Of a DNA stretch of 64,000 nt, positions 35,142 to 43,594 are shown in pieces (the first letter of the stretch is position 1; each line of letters opens with the position of its first letter). Location: assembly GCF_014698825.1 (NCBI RefSeq), contig NZ_JACJTT010000001.1, positions 1 to 64,000 on the forward strand, in the 5' to 3' direction. The translations under genes and the position numbers were made by a program. This DNA comes from Richelia sinica FACHB-800. GTDB lineage: Bacteria > Cyanobacteriota > Cyanobacteriia > Cyanobacteriales > Nostocaceae. The notes beneath the pieces are model-generated. The model was given only the letters and a program-made list of their open reading frames with translations. It was not told the DNA's origin and ran no database searches.

Positions 35142-36536
35142 ATGCCAAATATACTTGCTGACGCTCAAAATTTACTGACTGACCTCATTGCCCGTTATGC
35201 TTCCCGTGTTGATTATTTGATGATTCGGTTGGAGGAAGCAGAAGACACGGATATTGTGTTGCGTGGCAATAAGGTGGAGACTCTCAGCGAAGGTATATCG
35301 ATTGGTGGGCATATTCGCGCTTGTTATAAGGGTGGCTGGGGTTTGAGCAGTTTTAACCAGCTAGCCACAATTAGTGAGAGGATAGAAGAAGCGATCGCAG
35401 CAGCACGATTAGTGGGTGATGAAGAAACCATCCTCGCACCCATCGACCCCGTACAAGCCATTTGCCAATTACCCCTCACAGGCACTGACCCAAGGCAAAT
35501 ATCTTTGCAACAAAAAAAAGAATTGTGCGATCGCTATACTAACCTACTCAAAAGTTTCGATCCCCGCATCACCACAACCTCAGTCCGTTATGGTGACAGC
35601 ACCCAACGAGTTATCATTGCTTCCTCCGAAGGAACCTTGATAGAACAATCTTGGGTAGACATGGAAATGCGCTTCGCTGCCACAGCCAGAAATGGTGACA
35701 CAGTGCAAACAGGCAGAGAAACCACAGGTTCCCGCAAAGCCTACGAAGACTTAACCAATTTAGATGAGCAAATTACCAGTGCAGCCCAAAGGGCAGTAGC
35801 AGCCCTATCTTTACCACCAGTTAAAGGCAACACCTACACCGTAGTTATTGACCCCATTCTCACCGGCTTATTTGTCCATGAAGCATTTGGCCATCTTTCC
35901 GAAGCTGATATGGCCTATGAAAACCCCGATTTATTAGAAGTCATGACCATCGGCCGACGTTTCGGCCCAGAAGAATTGCAAATTTGGGATGGGGCAGCAC
36001 CAGAAGGTCATCGTGGCAGCTATTTTTATGACGATGAAGGTACTCCTGCCACCACTACCCAATTAATCAAAGATGGAGTGCTAGTAGGCAGACTACATTC
36101 CCGTGAAACCGCTGGCAAATTAGACGAAACACCCACAGGTAACGCACGTTGCCTCAATTATCATTTTTCCCCCATCGTTCGCATGACGAACACCTGGATT
36201 GAAAGAGGTAAAACACCAGTTGCAGATTTATTTACAGATATTAAAGAAGGAGTTTACGCCCGTAATTGGTTAGGAGGCATGACCAACGGCGAAATGTTTA
36301 CCTTCAGTGCTGGGGAAGCCTGGATGATTAGAAACGGCAAAATCGCTGAACCAGTTCGAGACGTGACACTTTCAGGTAACGTTTTTCAAACCTTAGCAGA
36401 TATCGAAGCCATTGGTGATGACTTTTACTGGGATGAATCAGGTGGTTGTGGCAAAGGTGGACAAAATGGCTTACCTGTAGGTTGTGGTGGGCCAAGTTTA
36501 CGCATTCAAGAAGTGGTAGTTGGCGGTGAAACCTGA
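35142..36536 (+). CDS. tldD: TldD family zinc metalloprotease
   Basis: TldD pairs with TldE/PmbA to degrade unfolded peptides and to mature some RiPPs. It is 464 residues. The zinc site is HEAFGH (His246, Glu247, His251), the HExxxH form specific to TldD; TldE partners lack it. The C-terminal region contains the family segments YDDEGTPATTTQLIKDGVLV, NARCLNYHFSPIVRMTN and GCGKGGQNGLPVGCGGPS. No TldE gene is in the window. It starts 31 bp after the photolyase-domain gene, so the three plus-strand genes may share a transcript. Confidence 0.95.
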   Translation: MPNILADAQNLLTDLIARYASRVDYLMIRLEEAEDTDIVLRGNKVETLSEGISIGGHIRACYKGGWGLSSFNQLATISERIEEAIAAARLVGDEETILAPIDPVQAICQLPLTGTDPRQISLQQKKELCDRYTNLLKSFDPRITTTSVRYGDSTQRVIIASSEGTLIEQSWVDMEMRFAATARNGDTVQTGRETTGSRKAYEDLTNLDEQITSAAQRAVAALSLPPVKGNTYTVVIDPILTGLFVHEAFGHLSEADMAYENPDLLEVMTIGRRFGPEELQIWDGAAPEGHRGSYFYDDEGTPATTTQLIKDGVLVGRLHSRETAGKLDETPTGNARCLNYHFSPIVRMTNTWIERGKTPVADLFTDIKEGVYARNWLGGMTNGEMFTFSAGEAWMIRNGKIAEPVRDVTLSGNVFQTLADIEAIGDDFYWDESGGCGKGGQNGLPVGCGGPSLRIQEVVVGGET

Positions 36537-36554
36537 TATAACATGTGAAACCAA

Positions 36555-36627
36555 TAGACCTCTCCAGAAAAGATTGTAGAGACGTTCCATGGAACGTCTC
36601 TACAAGGGTTTCAAATCACGCACATTT
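36555..36627. repeat. Palindromic dispersed repeat, copy 1
   Basis: Core 36574-36605 is a perfect 32-bp palindrome (TTGTAGAGACGTTCCA with its reverse complement). Flanks CTCTCCAGAAAAGA on the left and GGGTTTCAAATCACGCAC on the right recur at the other two copies (50908-50960 and 59660-59731). A strong hairpin downstream of tldD. Confidence 0.9.
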
Positions 36628-36959
36628 AATACCAATTCTCTAAAAGCCAGCTACAGATAAAGCCATCAAAATATATTGCCTTCGGGCAATAGATGCAATA
36701 ATGTGTTTGGTTAATTTCCCAATTTCAGCGTAGAGAGCAGTACGTAAATCATCAAGTTTTTTGGGTAGTAACCAACGCAGTCGGCGCTTAAGATATTGCC
36801 AAACCTGTTCAATTGGGTTTAATTCGGGAGAATGTGCAGGCTGAAATAATAAAATGATGTTATCTGGTACTTGAAGACGTTTGGCTTGATGAAAGGCACC
36901 ATTATCCAGTTGAATAATTAGTACCGAATCAGTAAAATGTTGAGAAATATAAAGAGCTA
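36628..36959 (-). mobile_element. IS630-family remnant (3' end with terminal repeat)
   Basis: The element end is TAATACCAATTCTCT (36628-36641), lying directly after the transposase stop. It matches the terminal repeat of the MITE at 29852-29965. Only the last third of the transposase is left. The inner breakpoint is at about 36959, exactly at the stop codon of the FGE-domain gene, so the other end of the insertion sequence is missing. Confidence 0.8.
36640..36959 (-). pseudogene. IS630 transposase, C-terminal fragment
   Basis: About 105 codons remain of a DDE-type transposase normally near 330-350 residues. Present are the second catalytic Asp in IIQLDNGAFHQAKRLQ, the linker FQPAHSPELNPIEQVW with the catalytic Glu, and the basic C-terminal helix. 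The N-terminal helix-turn-helix and the first Asp are lost. The open frame runs upstream into the FGE gene in another frame, but that part is not transposase. It cannot be active. Confidence 0.88.
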
Positions 36960-37814
36960 CTAATACGTTATTCCGACCCCACACACAACACGAAAACCAA
37001 AATAGTTGTCGTAACGGGAATCGCGACCGTAGTAGTTGCGATACGCGGAACGGCAGATCTCAGGATTGCCGAACCAAGAACCGCCCCGCAGCATGGCTTG
37101 TCCTGTTTTGTCAATAAGGTTTTTATCACTATTAAACCAAGCACTGCCATCTGTAGGCGCTCCTTCATAATTACTGTGCCAATCGTCAAGACACCATTCC
37201 CAGACGTTTCCGTGCATATCGTATAAGCCAAAGTTATTGGCTACTCCAAAACTCCCTACTTCTGTTGTTTCTTGTCTATAAACTCCTTTTGGGCCTTGTC
37301 CATAAGAACCTGACCATTGATTATTTTCACCGTCTGTACCATCATAGTTAGCCAAATCCGTTGTAATTGTCTCGCCAAAGTGAAATGGCGTGGTTGTTCC
37401 GGCTCGACAGGCATATTCCCATTCAGCTTCACTGGGGAGACGATAATTTCTACCTGTATGTTGAGAAAGGCGTGAGCAAAACTCGACTGCATCGTACCAA
37501 GACACTTGCTCAACTGGGCGATTTGCACCTTTAAAATTAGAAGGATTGGGGTTAAGTTCTCGGTTAACTTGCGGCATGGCGGCTACTGCTTGCCATTGTG
37601 CTTGAGTGACTGGAAATTTACCCATACAACATAGCTGAATGTTAACTAAATGCTGAGGGCTTTCTGAGTCACGACGTTCTAGCTCATCTTCTGGTGAACC
37701 CATCATAAAGCTGCCTCTTGGAATCAAGACCATTTCTAGTTCAATTCCATTACCCAAGTCTTCTACATAGCATTTTGCTGTCTTCTGTATCCGGTTGATA
37801 ACTATTTTTGGCAT
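36960..37814 (-). CDS. FGE-sulfatase (C-type-lectin-fold) domain protein, last gene of the conflict operon
   Basis: 284 residues, nearly all one formylglycine-generating-enzyme-like domain (GIELEMVLIPRGSFMMGSPE at 24-43; [46 protein letters not shown]). Where true FGEs have a Cys pair (SYMCHRSYC in human SUMF1), this protein keeps only the second Cys (SWFGNPEIC), so it is probably not a formylglycine synthase. It is closely similar to the C-terminal domain of the upstream neighbour. Residues from LRGGSW to GFRVV use many NNC codons and look like a DGR variable region. The last six residues (GVGITY) and the stop lie at the junction with an IS630 fragment and may be altered. Confidence 0.85.
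   Translation of the reverse strand: MPKIVINRIQKTAKCYVEDLGNGIELEMVLIPRGSFMMGSPEDELERRDSESPQHLVNIQLCCMGKFPVTQAQWQAVAAMPQVNRELNPNPSNFKGANRPVEQVSWYDAVEFCSRLSQHTGRNYRLPSEAEWEYACRAGTTTPFHFGETITTDLANYDGTDGENNQWSGSYGQGPKGVYRQETTEVGSFGVANNFGLYDMHGNVWEWCLDDWHSNYEGAPTDGSAWFNSDKNLIDKTGQAMLRGGSWFGNPEICRSAYRNYYGRDSRYDNYFGFRVVCGVGITY
36975..37092 (-). other. Candidate DGR variable region in the last FGE gene
   Basis: Between the constant LRGGSW and GFRVV, the codons at positions that differ from the neighbouring paralogue are TTC, GGC, ATC, AAC, TAC, TAC, TAC, GAC and AAC. Third-position C with varied first and second bases is the product of adenine mutagenesis of AAC codons. No template repeat or reverse transcriptase was found in the window. 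Confidence 0.55.
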
Positions 37815-37925
37815 TTATTATCACTGGCTTTTGTAATTTTGCAAAAAAAATTTTAAACGCTCCGCTTTGCTCCGCTAAAAAGAGTAGAAAAGAAAAAGTG
37901 CAAAGAGTAAAAAGAGCTATTAAGC
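37815..37925. other. Spacer between the two FGE genes
   Basis: 111 bp, AT-rich, containing the short direct repeat GCTCCGCTTTGCTCCGC (37860-37876). No template-repeat-like copy of the variable regions is present. Confidence 0.4.
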
Positions 37926-39980
37926 TTACGCAGGAGAACATGCAACACGAAACCCGAAGCAGTATGCCGTTGAGCCGAGATCCTTGTTGCTGCGATAAGC
38001 CGAACGGCAATTTCTAGGATTGGTGTACCAAGAACCACCACGCAGTATACGATTATTATCATCTAGCCATACGCTTCCGTCTGTTGGCGCACTTTTATAA
38101 TTCTCATGCCAATGGTCTTGACACCATTCCCATACGTTTCCGTGCATATCATACAATCCAAAGTTATTAGCTACTTTAAGAATCCCTACTTCTGTTGTTT
38201 CTTGTCTGTAAATTCCTTTGGGTCCTTGACCATAAGAACCTGACCATTGATTTTTTTCATCATCTGTACCACGATAATTAGCTAAATCAGTTGTAATTGT
38301 CTCGCCAAAGTGAAATGGTGTCTTTGTTCCGGCTCGACAGGCATATTCCCATTCAGCTTCACTCGGAAGGCGGTAGGGTCTACCTGTATATTGAGAGAGG
38401 CGATGGCAAAACTCAACAGCATCATCCCAAGAAACTTGCTCTACAGGGCGATTTTCTCCTTTAAAATTAGATGGGTCGGGATTTAAATCCCGATTCACTT
38501 GGGGCAACTGAGCTACAAATTGCCACTGTGCTTGGGTGACTGGATATTTACCCATAAAAAATGGCTGCACTGTTACTGTATGTTGTGGACTTTCACTACT
38601 TCGGCGTTCTAATTCCTTTGATGGAGAACCCATGACAAATTCACCACCGGGAATTGCTACCATTTCTAGCCCTATAATTCTTTGTTGTGTTTGTTGTAGT
38701 GGTACTGGTAGCGTTAGTGGTAGTTCTTCTAAAGCCTTTTCGATTTGAGAAATTTCTTCGTCAACCTTTGATATCTCTAATGATATATCTTCCTGTATCC
38801 TAAACCTTTCAACATGAGAATTTTCATATATAAAATTGCTTACAAAATTATGCTCCAATGTCTTTTTTTCTTTGGATAAGTAAAATAACTGCCGTTGAAG
38901 TTTTGCTCTTTGTTGCTGTTTTATTTGTTGTGTTTGTTGTGGTGATAGCCTTTTTAAAGTCTCATCTATTTCAGAAATTCGCTCATTAATTTTTATTAAA
39001 TTGAAATAAGTCTTTTTTTCATCAATAGTAGTTTGTTGATATGTTAAATTTTGTGATAATTCTTGTGTAACTTTTATTAGTCTATCTTTCTCTTCTAATA
39101 AAATTAATTTTTCTTTGAGTTTTTCTGACTCCTCAAAGTCTACTTGGTTGTCATCACCTAACAACTCTACAAAATAAAACCCTCGTTGTTTTTCTCTGTT
39201 AACAACTTGTCCACGAGCATCAACAGTCACTGTTACAAAGTCAAAGGGTTGTAACTCTTCTGTAGGCTCATCTTCTTGAGTAATGATTGCTACTTGAAAC
39301 TTGACAGGTTGTAGGGTAATTCCCATCTGTGTGGCTATTTTGGTAGCCTCATCCTGAATGGGTTGATTATCGAGTGTTTGTTGCGCCCATTCTAATAACA
39401 ATGGCTGAAAACCTTTTTCTGATAATAGGTCAGCATAACTTTCTACTAATGCTGCCCATTTGATACGCTCTTTACCATCTGCCGAGCTTGTCAACCGTTG
39501 CAATTCTTGTTTAATAGCGTTAATTGCTTCTTGTCCATCAGGACTCAGGTACGCCAATGCTGTCCAGTCGGGGCGTTCTCCCAAAACTAAAACCCGGTTA
39601 TCGTTGTTGGCCTGCAAACGACTGGCAATATACTCAGACATAAAATTAGCCAGTTCTTTGAGTCGCTGTTCCCCAAACTCATCGCATAACTGGCGAAGTA
39701 AGGCATCTCTTGTTTTACCTTCCATTTCATACAGGTCATAGCCTGCGGTTTGGCATAATCCTGAGAGCAATACATCTGCCACTGCATACCAGGGAACATC
39801 ACGAACAAAATTCTCACGTAAACAATAGAGTAAATCTGAAGTGAGGGTCAGGGGAAAAGCAGCATGGTAGGCCAAATACAGCGCATTCGTTCCGTAGCGT
39901 CTTTCAAAAACCCGAATGCGGCGAGTTGCTAAATCGTCTCTATTTTTAGGCGACATTAGATTTGGGGATACATCTGCCAT
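37926..39980 (-). CDS. Conflict-system protein: helical N-domain, coiled coil and FGE-sulfatase domain
   Basis: 684 residues. The N-terminal part (about 15-260, [20 protein letters not shown] ... [19 protein letters not shown]) is a helical/alpha-beta region found in cyanobacterial proteins encoded with MoxR and vWA genes, comparable to vWA-MoxR-associated proteins. A long coiled coil spans about 285-430. The FGE-like, C-type-lectin-fold domain spans about 445-684. As in the next gene, only one of the two catalytic FGE cysteines remains (SWYTNPRNC), so a ligand-binding role is more likely than sulfatase activation. The first ATG overlaps the vWA gene by 25 bases; an ATG at 39956 in a TAATG overlap is the alternative. 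The C-terminus shows a DGR-like variable pattern. Confidence 0.82.
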   Translation of the reverse strand: MADVSPNLMSPKNRDDLATRRIRVFERRYGTNALYLAYHAAFPLTLTSDLLYCLRENFVRDVPWYAVADVLLSGLCQTAGYDLYEMEGKTRDALLRQLCDEFGEQRLKELANFMSEYIASRLQANNDNRVLVLGERPDWTALAYLSPDGQEAINAIKQELQRLTSSADGKERIKWAALVESYADLLSEKGFQPLLLEWAQQTLDNQPIQDEATKIATQMGITLQPVKFQVAIITQEDEPTEELQPFDFVTVTVDARGQVVNREKQRGFYFVELLGDDNQVDFEESEKLKEKLILLEEKDRLIKVTQELSQNLTYQQTTIDEKKTYFNLIKINERISEIDETLKRLSPQQTQQIKQQQRAKLQRQLFYLSKEKKTLEHNFVSNFIYENSHVERFRIQEDISLEISKVDEEISQIEKALEELPLTLPVPLQQTQQRIIGLEMVAIPGGEFVMGSPSKELERRSSESPQHTVTVQPFFMGKYPVTQAQWQFVAQLPQVNRDLNPDPSNFKGENRPVEQVSWDDAVEFCHRLSQYTGRPYRLPSEAEWEYACRAGTKTPFHFGETITTDLANYRGTDDEKNQWSGSYGQGPKGIYRQETTEVGILKVANNFGLYDMHGNVWEWCQDHWHENYKSAPTDGSVWLDDNNRILRGGSWYTNPRNCRSAYRSNKDLGSTAYCFGFRVACSPA
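37935..38045 (-). other. Candidate DGR variable region in the longer FGE gene
   Basis: From LRGGSW to GFRVACSPA. Codons at variable positions are TAC, ACC, AAT, AGC, AAC, CTC, GGC, TAC, TGC and TTC, against a constant framework (AATCCT, TGCCGTTC, TATCGC) shared with the downstream paralogue. Confidence 0.55.
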
Positions 39981-41125
39981 GTCTTAATTTTACTCTCCTG
40001 GGAATTTTCTCGTGTTGCCCTTTGCAATCTGGCAGGTTCGTAGGGTAACATTTTGCCATTAAGTACAGCATCAATTGTCCAGGCTGAGGTTTGCTCCCAG
40101 CGTATAGGTGGTAGAGGATTCAGCCAGATAATTTGGCGAATACATGGGGTTAATGCTGTCAAAAACTGCGATATTCCCTTAATTCGCTCTTGGCTATAGG
40201 TGGCTGTTGCGGCTCCAGCATCACTGAAAATTAAGGCAACGGTGCGGTTACGATGTAGTTTTGGTAAAAGGTTAGTCAGAGATTCGGCTTTGGTTGGATG
40301 ATTCCAGTGATAAAGATATTCGTCGGGATAATTAGTAAACCGATAGATTTTAGCAGGTGTAATTCTAGCTTCTGTTATTGCTTGAATGAAGGGTTGAAGA
40401 ACAGGAAAAAAAGGTATCATTGCGGAACTATCATCTATCAGTAGTAAAAGTTCTGTCCGTCTAGTTTGTAACGGACGCATAACTACATCACTAAAAATTC
40501 CTTCCTGTTCAATTTTATTAATAGTCGCTTCTATATCTAATTCTTTTTCCAATCCACTTTGATTTACTTGTCGTAGCAACCGCCAAGTTACTTGGATATC
40601 ATGTAATTTAATGGGCAAATCTGTAGGTCGAAAATGAAATTTTTTTCCCTTTTTGGCCTCCTCAAACGGTGTAGAGACTGGGGTAGGCTTTGGTGTAGTT
40701 CCAGTTTGAACAGCAGTTGGAACTTTGACTTCGCTTTGTTTCTGCGTTGATGGAATCCTCCTTCTGGGGGGAATTTGAGGCAGATTTGATGGTGGCTTTA
40801 TCTGAGGCGGAGGCTCATCTTTTGGTAGTTGTGTTTTTGGTGGAACTGATTCATAGGACTGCACAGGCATCTTATCATGATGCTGCTTTATGTAACGTTC
40901 AAAGGTACGGTCAAAAATATTGGCATCATAATCAGCAGATGGTTTTACCCACAATAACCGACACACCCTTTTAATATCTTGCCATCCACCTAATCCATAC
41001 CCCTGAGTAACTGCTTGTCGCAATAACTCATATTGTTCTAGTGTTAGAGCCATTCCCGCTTTTCGCAACTCTTGGAATAAATCTAACAATAGTGAATCGA
41101 GGACAACAGATGAAGAATTGTTCAT
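39956..41125 (-). CDS. vWA-like protein of a MoxR-vWA ternary system (SAV_2336-like)
   Basis: 389 residues. The N-terminal helical domain (about 10-85, [20 protein letters not shown], ending [11 protein letters not shown]) is typical of vWA proteins paired with MoxR ATPases. A Pro-rich linker follows (about 90-155). A von Willebrand A-like domain starts near 220 with [11 protein letters not shown], where Asp231 and Ser233 keep part of the MIDAS metal site (the third Ser is Ala). The later segments [10 protein letters not shown] and IIWLNPLPP fit the fold. It ends in a 25-base overlap with the FGE-fusion gene and begins 13 bp after moxR, so translation is coupled. Expected role: partner that links the MoxR ATPase to the effector or sensor. 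Confidence 0.85.
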   Translation of the reverse strand: MNNSSSVVLDSLLLDLFQELRKAGMALTLEQYELLRQAVTQGYGLGGWQDIKRVCRLLWVKPSADYDANIFDRTFERYIKQHHDKMPVQSYESVPPKTQLPKDEPPPQIKPPSNLPQIPPRRRIPSTQKQSEVKVPTAVQTGTTPKPTPVSTPFEEAKKGKKFHFRPTDLPIKLHDIQVTWRLLRQVNQSGLEKELDIEATINKIEQEGIFSDVVMRPLQTRRTELLLLIDDSSAMIPFFPVLQPFIQAITEARITPAKIYRFTNYPDEYLYHWNHPTKAESLTNLLPKLHRNRTVALIFSDAGAATATYSQERIKGISQFLTALTPCIRQIIWLNPLPPIRWEQTSAWTIDAVLNGKMLPYEPARLQRATRENSQESKIKTWQMYPQI

Positions 41126-41138
41126 AAAATTTATATTT

Positions 41139-42170
41139 CTAGCTTTTGCTTTTCTGATACAACTCCAAATCCTGTTTTGTCTTGATAAGTGTTCCCAGTA
41201 ACGGTAATTGTTTAGATAAATTCTCTAAATCCTTCGATGCTTTATTAACATCTTCTTTATTTAAAAGAGCAGTAAGAAACTCTAGGAATTCACTTGTTCC
41301 TGGTGGTCTACTTCCCGGAACCTTTTCTAAGAGTTTGCGGATTTCATAGAATCTTTCTATGGCTTGATCTACCAGTGATTTTTTATCTTTTACTTCTTCG
41401 CCAAACCGTTTATTGATAATCTCCCGTAACTGATCCTCTTGGGGAAATTCTACAAAGAAATACAAACATCGGCGGAGAAAAGGTTCTGGTAAAGGTTTCT
41501 CTCGATTACTGGTAATAAAAATAATTGGTTTATGCTCAGGAGTAGGAATTTTCTCTCCAGTTTCTGGAATTTCTAATCGCAATTCTTCTAACTCAAGCAA
41601 TAAATCATTGGCGAAATCACTATCTGCTTTGTCAATTTCATCAATTAATAAAATAGGACGATGAGAGTGTGGCTTTAATGCTTGACCTAATTTTCCAAAC
41701 TTCCGATAATTTTCCTTTTTCTGTAATCGTGTCTTTAATTCTTCAGTTTCTTTCTCTCCCAAAAAATCTTTTAATTCCCGTGGGTTATTTCCCATTAATT
41801 GGGCATCCCGTAATCTAGCAACAGCATCATAGGTGTACAACCCATCACGAGCGCGAGTTGTAGATTTAATATTCCAAATATAATAATCCCACCATTCTTG
41901 TTGACCCTGTTCATTTTTCCGGTCTTGTAGATACTTTTGGGTAAACTCATAAGCAACTGCTCCAGCCAAGCGAGTTTTACCACAACCGGGTTCTCCTTCC
42001 AATAATAATGGTCGCTCTAGTGCGATCGCTAAATTAACTGCTTCTATTAAATCAGGGCTAGGTAGATAAGGATAATATATTCGCTTTTCTGGGTCTTTAG
42101 TTACACTTTGAGGAGGTTGGAATTTTTCTGCTCCTGTGTATTGATACCTTGGTTTTTGTTGTTTGTTCAT
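41139..42170 (-). CDS. MoxR-family AAA+ ATPase
   Basis: 343 residues from the ATG at 42170, which follows the cyclase stop by one base and has GGAG nine bases upstream (TGGAGATATTAAAATG). An upstream ATG at 42233 inside the cyclase gene is less likely. Walker A is GEPGCGKTRLAG at 59-70; Walker B is ILLIDEIDKAD near 175-185; sensor 1 is IIFITSNREKPLP; the arginine finger is PFLRRC. MoxR ATPases work as chaperone-like remodelers of vWA-domain partners, and here the vWA gene is next. The position between the cyclase and vWA genes, with one-base spacing, shows that the modules are expressed together. Confidence 0.92.
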   Translation of the reverse strand: MNKQQKPRYQYTGAEKFQPPQSVTKDPEKRIYYPYLPSPDLIEAVNLAIALERPLLLEGEPGCGKTRLAGAVAYEFTQKYLQDRKNEQGQQEWWDYYIWNIKSTTRARDGLYTYDAVARLRDAQLMGNNPRELKDFLGEKETEELKTRLQKKENYRKFGKLGQALKPHSHRPILLIDEIDKADSDFANDLLLELEELRLEIPETGEKIPTPEHKPIIFITSNREKPLPEPFLRRCLYFFVEFPQEDQLREIINKRFGEEVKDKKSLVDQAIERFYEIRKLLEKVPGSRPPGTSEFLEFLTALLNKEDVNKASKDLENLSKQLPLLGTLIKTKQDLELYQKSKS

Positions 42171-42171
42171 T

Positions 42172-43566
42172 TTAATATCTCCATTTGGCTTCAATTTCAG
42201 CAAGACCGTTAGTAAAAGTAAATATAGACTCACAAATATTAGTTAATACATTTTCAGGAATGTCACTCCAACAGGGAATAATATTATTTAACAGCTTATC
42301 TATATAACTATCATTCAAATTTAGGCATGATAACACTTCATTTTTTTCCAACCAAGTCTGTATATCATCTGATGAAATTTTCTCAACAGAGGAAAGTAAA
42401 AAAACATCTTGTGGTTGTGGATTTTTTTGTTGAATTATTCTCCTAACTTTGTTTTCACTTAGTTTAATAAAATTAAATTTGTTTTCTGGAGTGCAGAATT
42501 TATTTTTAAAATCTTTCGGTTCTACTACCATCAATAATACCAGCCGTGATTGAATTTTACGATTTTCCAGTGAACGTACTTGCTGAACTAAGTTTTCCCA
42601 AAAATCTAAAATTATATTGATTGTTGGTTGGTCTAAAAAGTTTAATTGACGCATGATAATAATTATAGGTTTATTCTGACACAAGTTAGCTAAATCTTCA
42701 ATTATTGACTCTTGAGTAGGATTTTCAACCGTGGAAATAGTTGTAAATTCCTGCCAAAAATCTTCTAGATTACCTCTTATAGCATAAGATTGAAAATTAA
42801 TAAAATATGGATTAGTATGAAGAGAATTAGGTATATTATAAATTAATCTTTCGATTAACCAATCTTGAATTTTGACATTTGAAGCCTGGACTAAAAATGC
42901 TGATTCTTTTAAATCAATTATTTTTTTGAAGTATTCTTCATTGGGTCTATAGTCTAAATAACGCAATACTTTTAAACCTGTATCTGGAGATATTTTAGTA
43001 TTATGTTGATTAGGAAATCTTAAATTATCCTTGGCAATCATTTGACAATGCCAAGCTTGAATATTTTCATTATCCGATTTCTTGCCTTGAACAGTTTTTT
43101 GGCTATACTTATTTTGCAAATCTGGGGAGAGGGCATTATAGGTTGCTGTATCAATACAAAAACAACCAGTTTCTGCTCCATAAGCTTCTAATCTCTGAGC
43201 AATAGCAATAGGGTTTCCGACTAACTCTCCACCTATATCTTGAGTAATTTCTCCAGTTGCAGCACCAATGCGGAATGGCCAAAATTTTTCATTACAAAGT
43301 AAATATTGGGCAAATTGATGAGCCTCATCAACTTTATCAAAAATCAGGTAAGCACCATCTCCTTCTTCTCTAAGAATTATTTTTTGTAGTTTATCTGCTT
43401 GATATTCCTCATTTACTGTTTGTAATGCTTTATTCCTTAATTCTTTAATTTGACCAGTAAAACCCTTGATTCCATCTATATTAGCATAATTGTATACTGT
43501 ATCAGTAACTCCTTTAGAACCAACAAAATCAAATCTAACTATTGTTCCAGTTCGCGTCATTTTCAA
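42172..43566 (-). CDS. Class III nucleotide cyclase fused to a degenerate STAND-like domain (Pycsar-cyclase-like)
   Basis: 464 residues. Residues 1-175 form a class III cyclase domain: first metal Asp13 in RFDFVGSKG, second metal site EEGDGAYLIF (Asp70), RIGAATGEI at 99-107, and GNPIAIAQRLEAYG at 117-130. Arg125 corresponds to the transition-state Arg, but the usual Asn four residues before it is Ala121. Residues about 190-464 look like a P-loop NTPase-derived, inactive STAND region (LRYLDYRPNEEYFKKI, QDWLIERLIYN, PIIIIMRQLNFLDQP, RLVLLMVV). In Pycsar systems such cyclases make cCMP or cUMP after phage sensing and activate a membrane effector; the gene immediately upstream encodes one. The base specificity cannot be read from sequence. 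Confidence 0.8.
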   Translation of the reverse strand: MKMTRTGTIVRFDFVGSKGVTDTVYNYANIDGIKGFTGQIKELRNKALQTVNEEYQADKLQKIILREEGDGAYLIFDKVDEAHQFAQYLLCNEKFWPFRIGAATGEITQDIGGELVGNPIAIAQRLEAYGAETGCFCIDTATYNALSPDLQNKYSQKTVQGKKSDNENIQAWHCQMIAKDNLRFPNQHNTKISPDTGLKVLRYLDYRPNEEYFKKIIDLKESAFLVQASNVKIQDWLIERLIYNIPNSLHTNPYFINFQSYAIRGNLEDFWQEFTTISTVENPTQESIIEDLANLCQNKPIIIIMRQLNFLDQPTINIILDFWENLVQQVRSLENRKIQSRLVLLMVVEPKDFKNKFCTPENKFNFIKLSENKVRRIIQQKNPQPQDVFLLSSVEKISSDDIQTWLEKNEVLSCLNLNDSYIDKLLNNIIPCWSDIPENVLTNICESIFTFTNGLAEIEAKWRY

Positions 43567-43594
43567 TAATATAAATAAACAATTTACTGATTAC

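Noticed and set aside
37815-37925. Possible DGR template repeat between the two FGE genes
   Set aside because: The 111-bp spacer shows no similarity to either variable region, so it is not the template.
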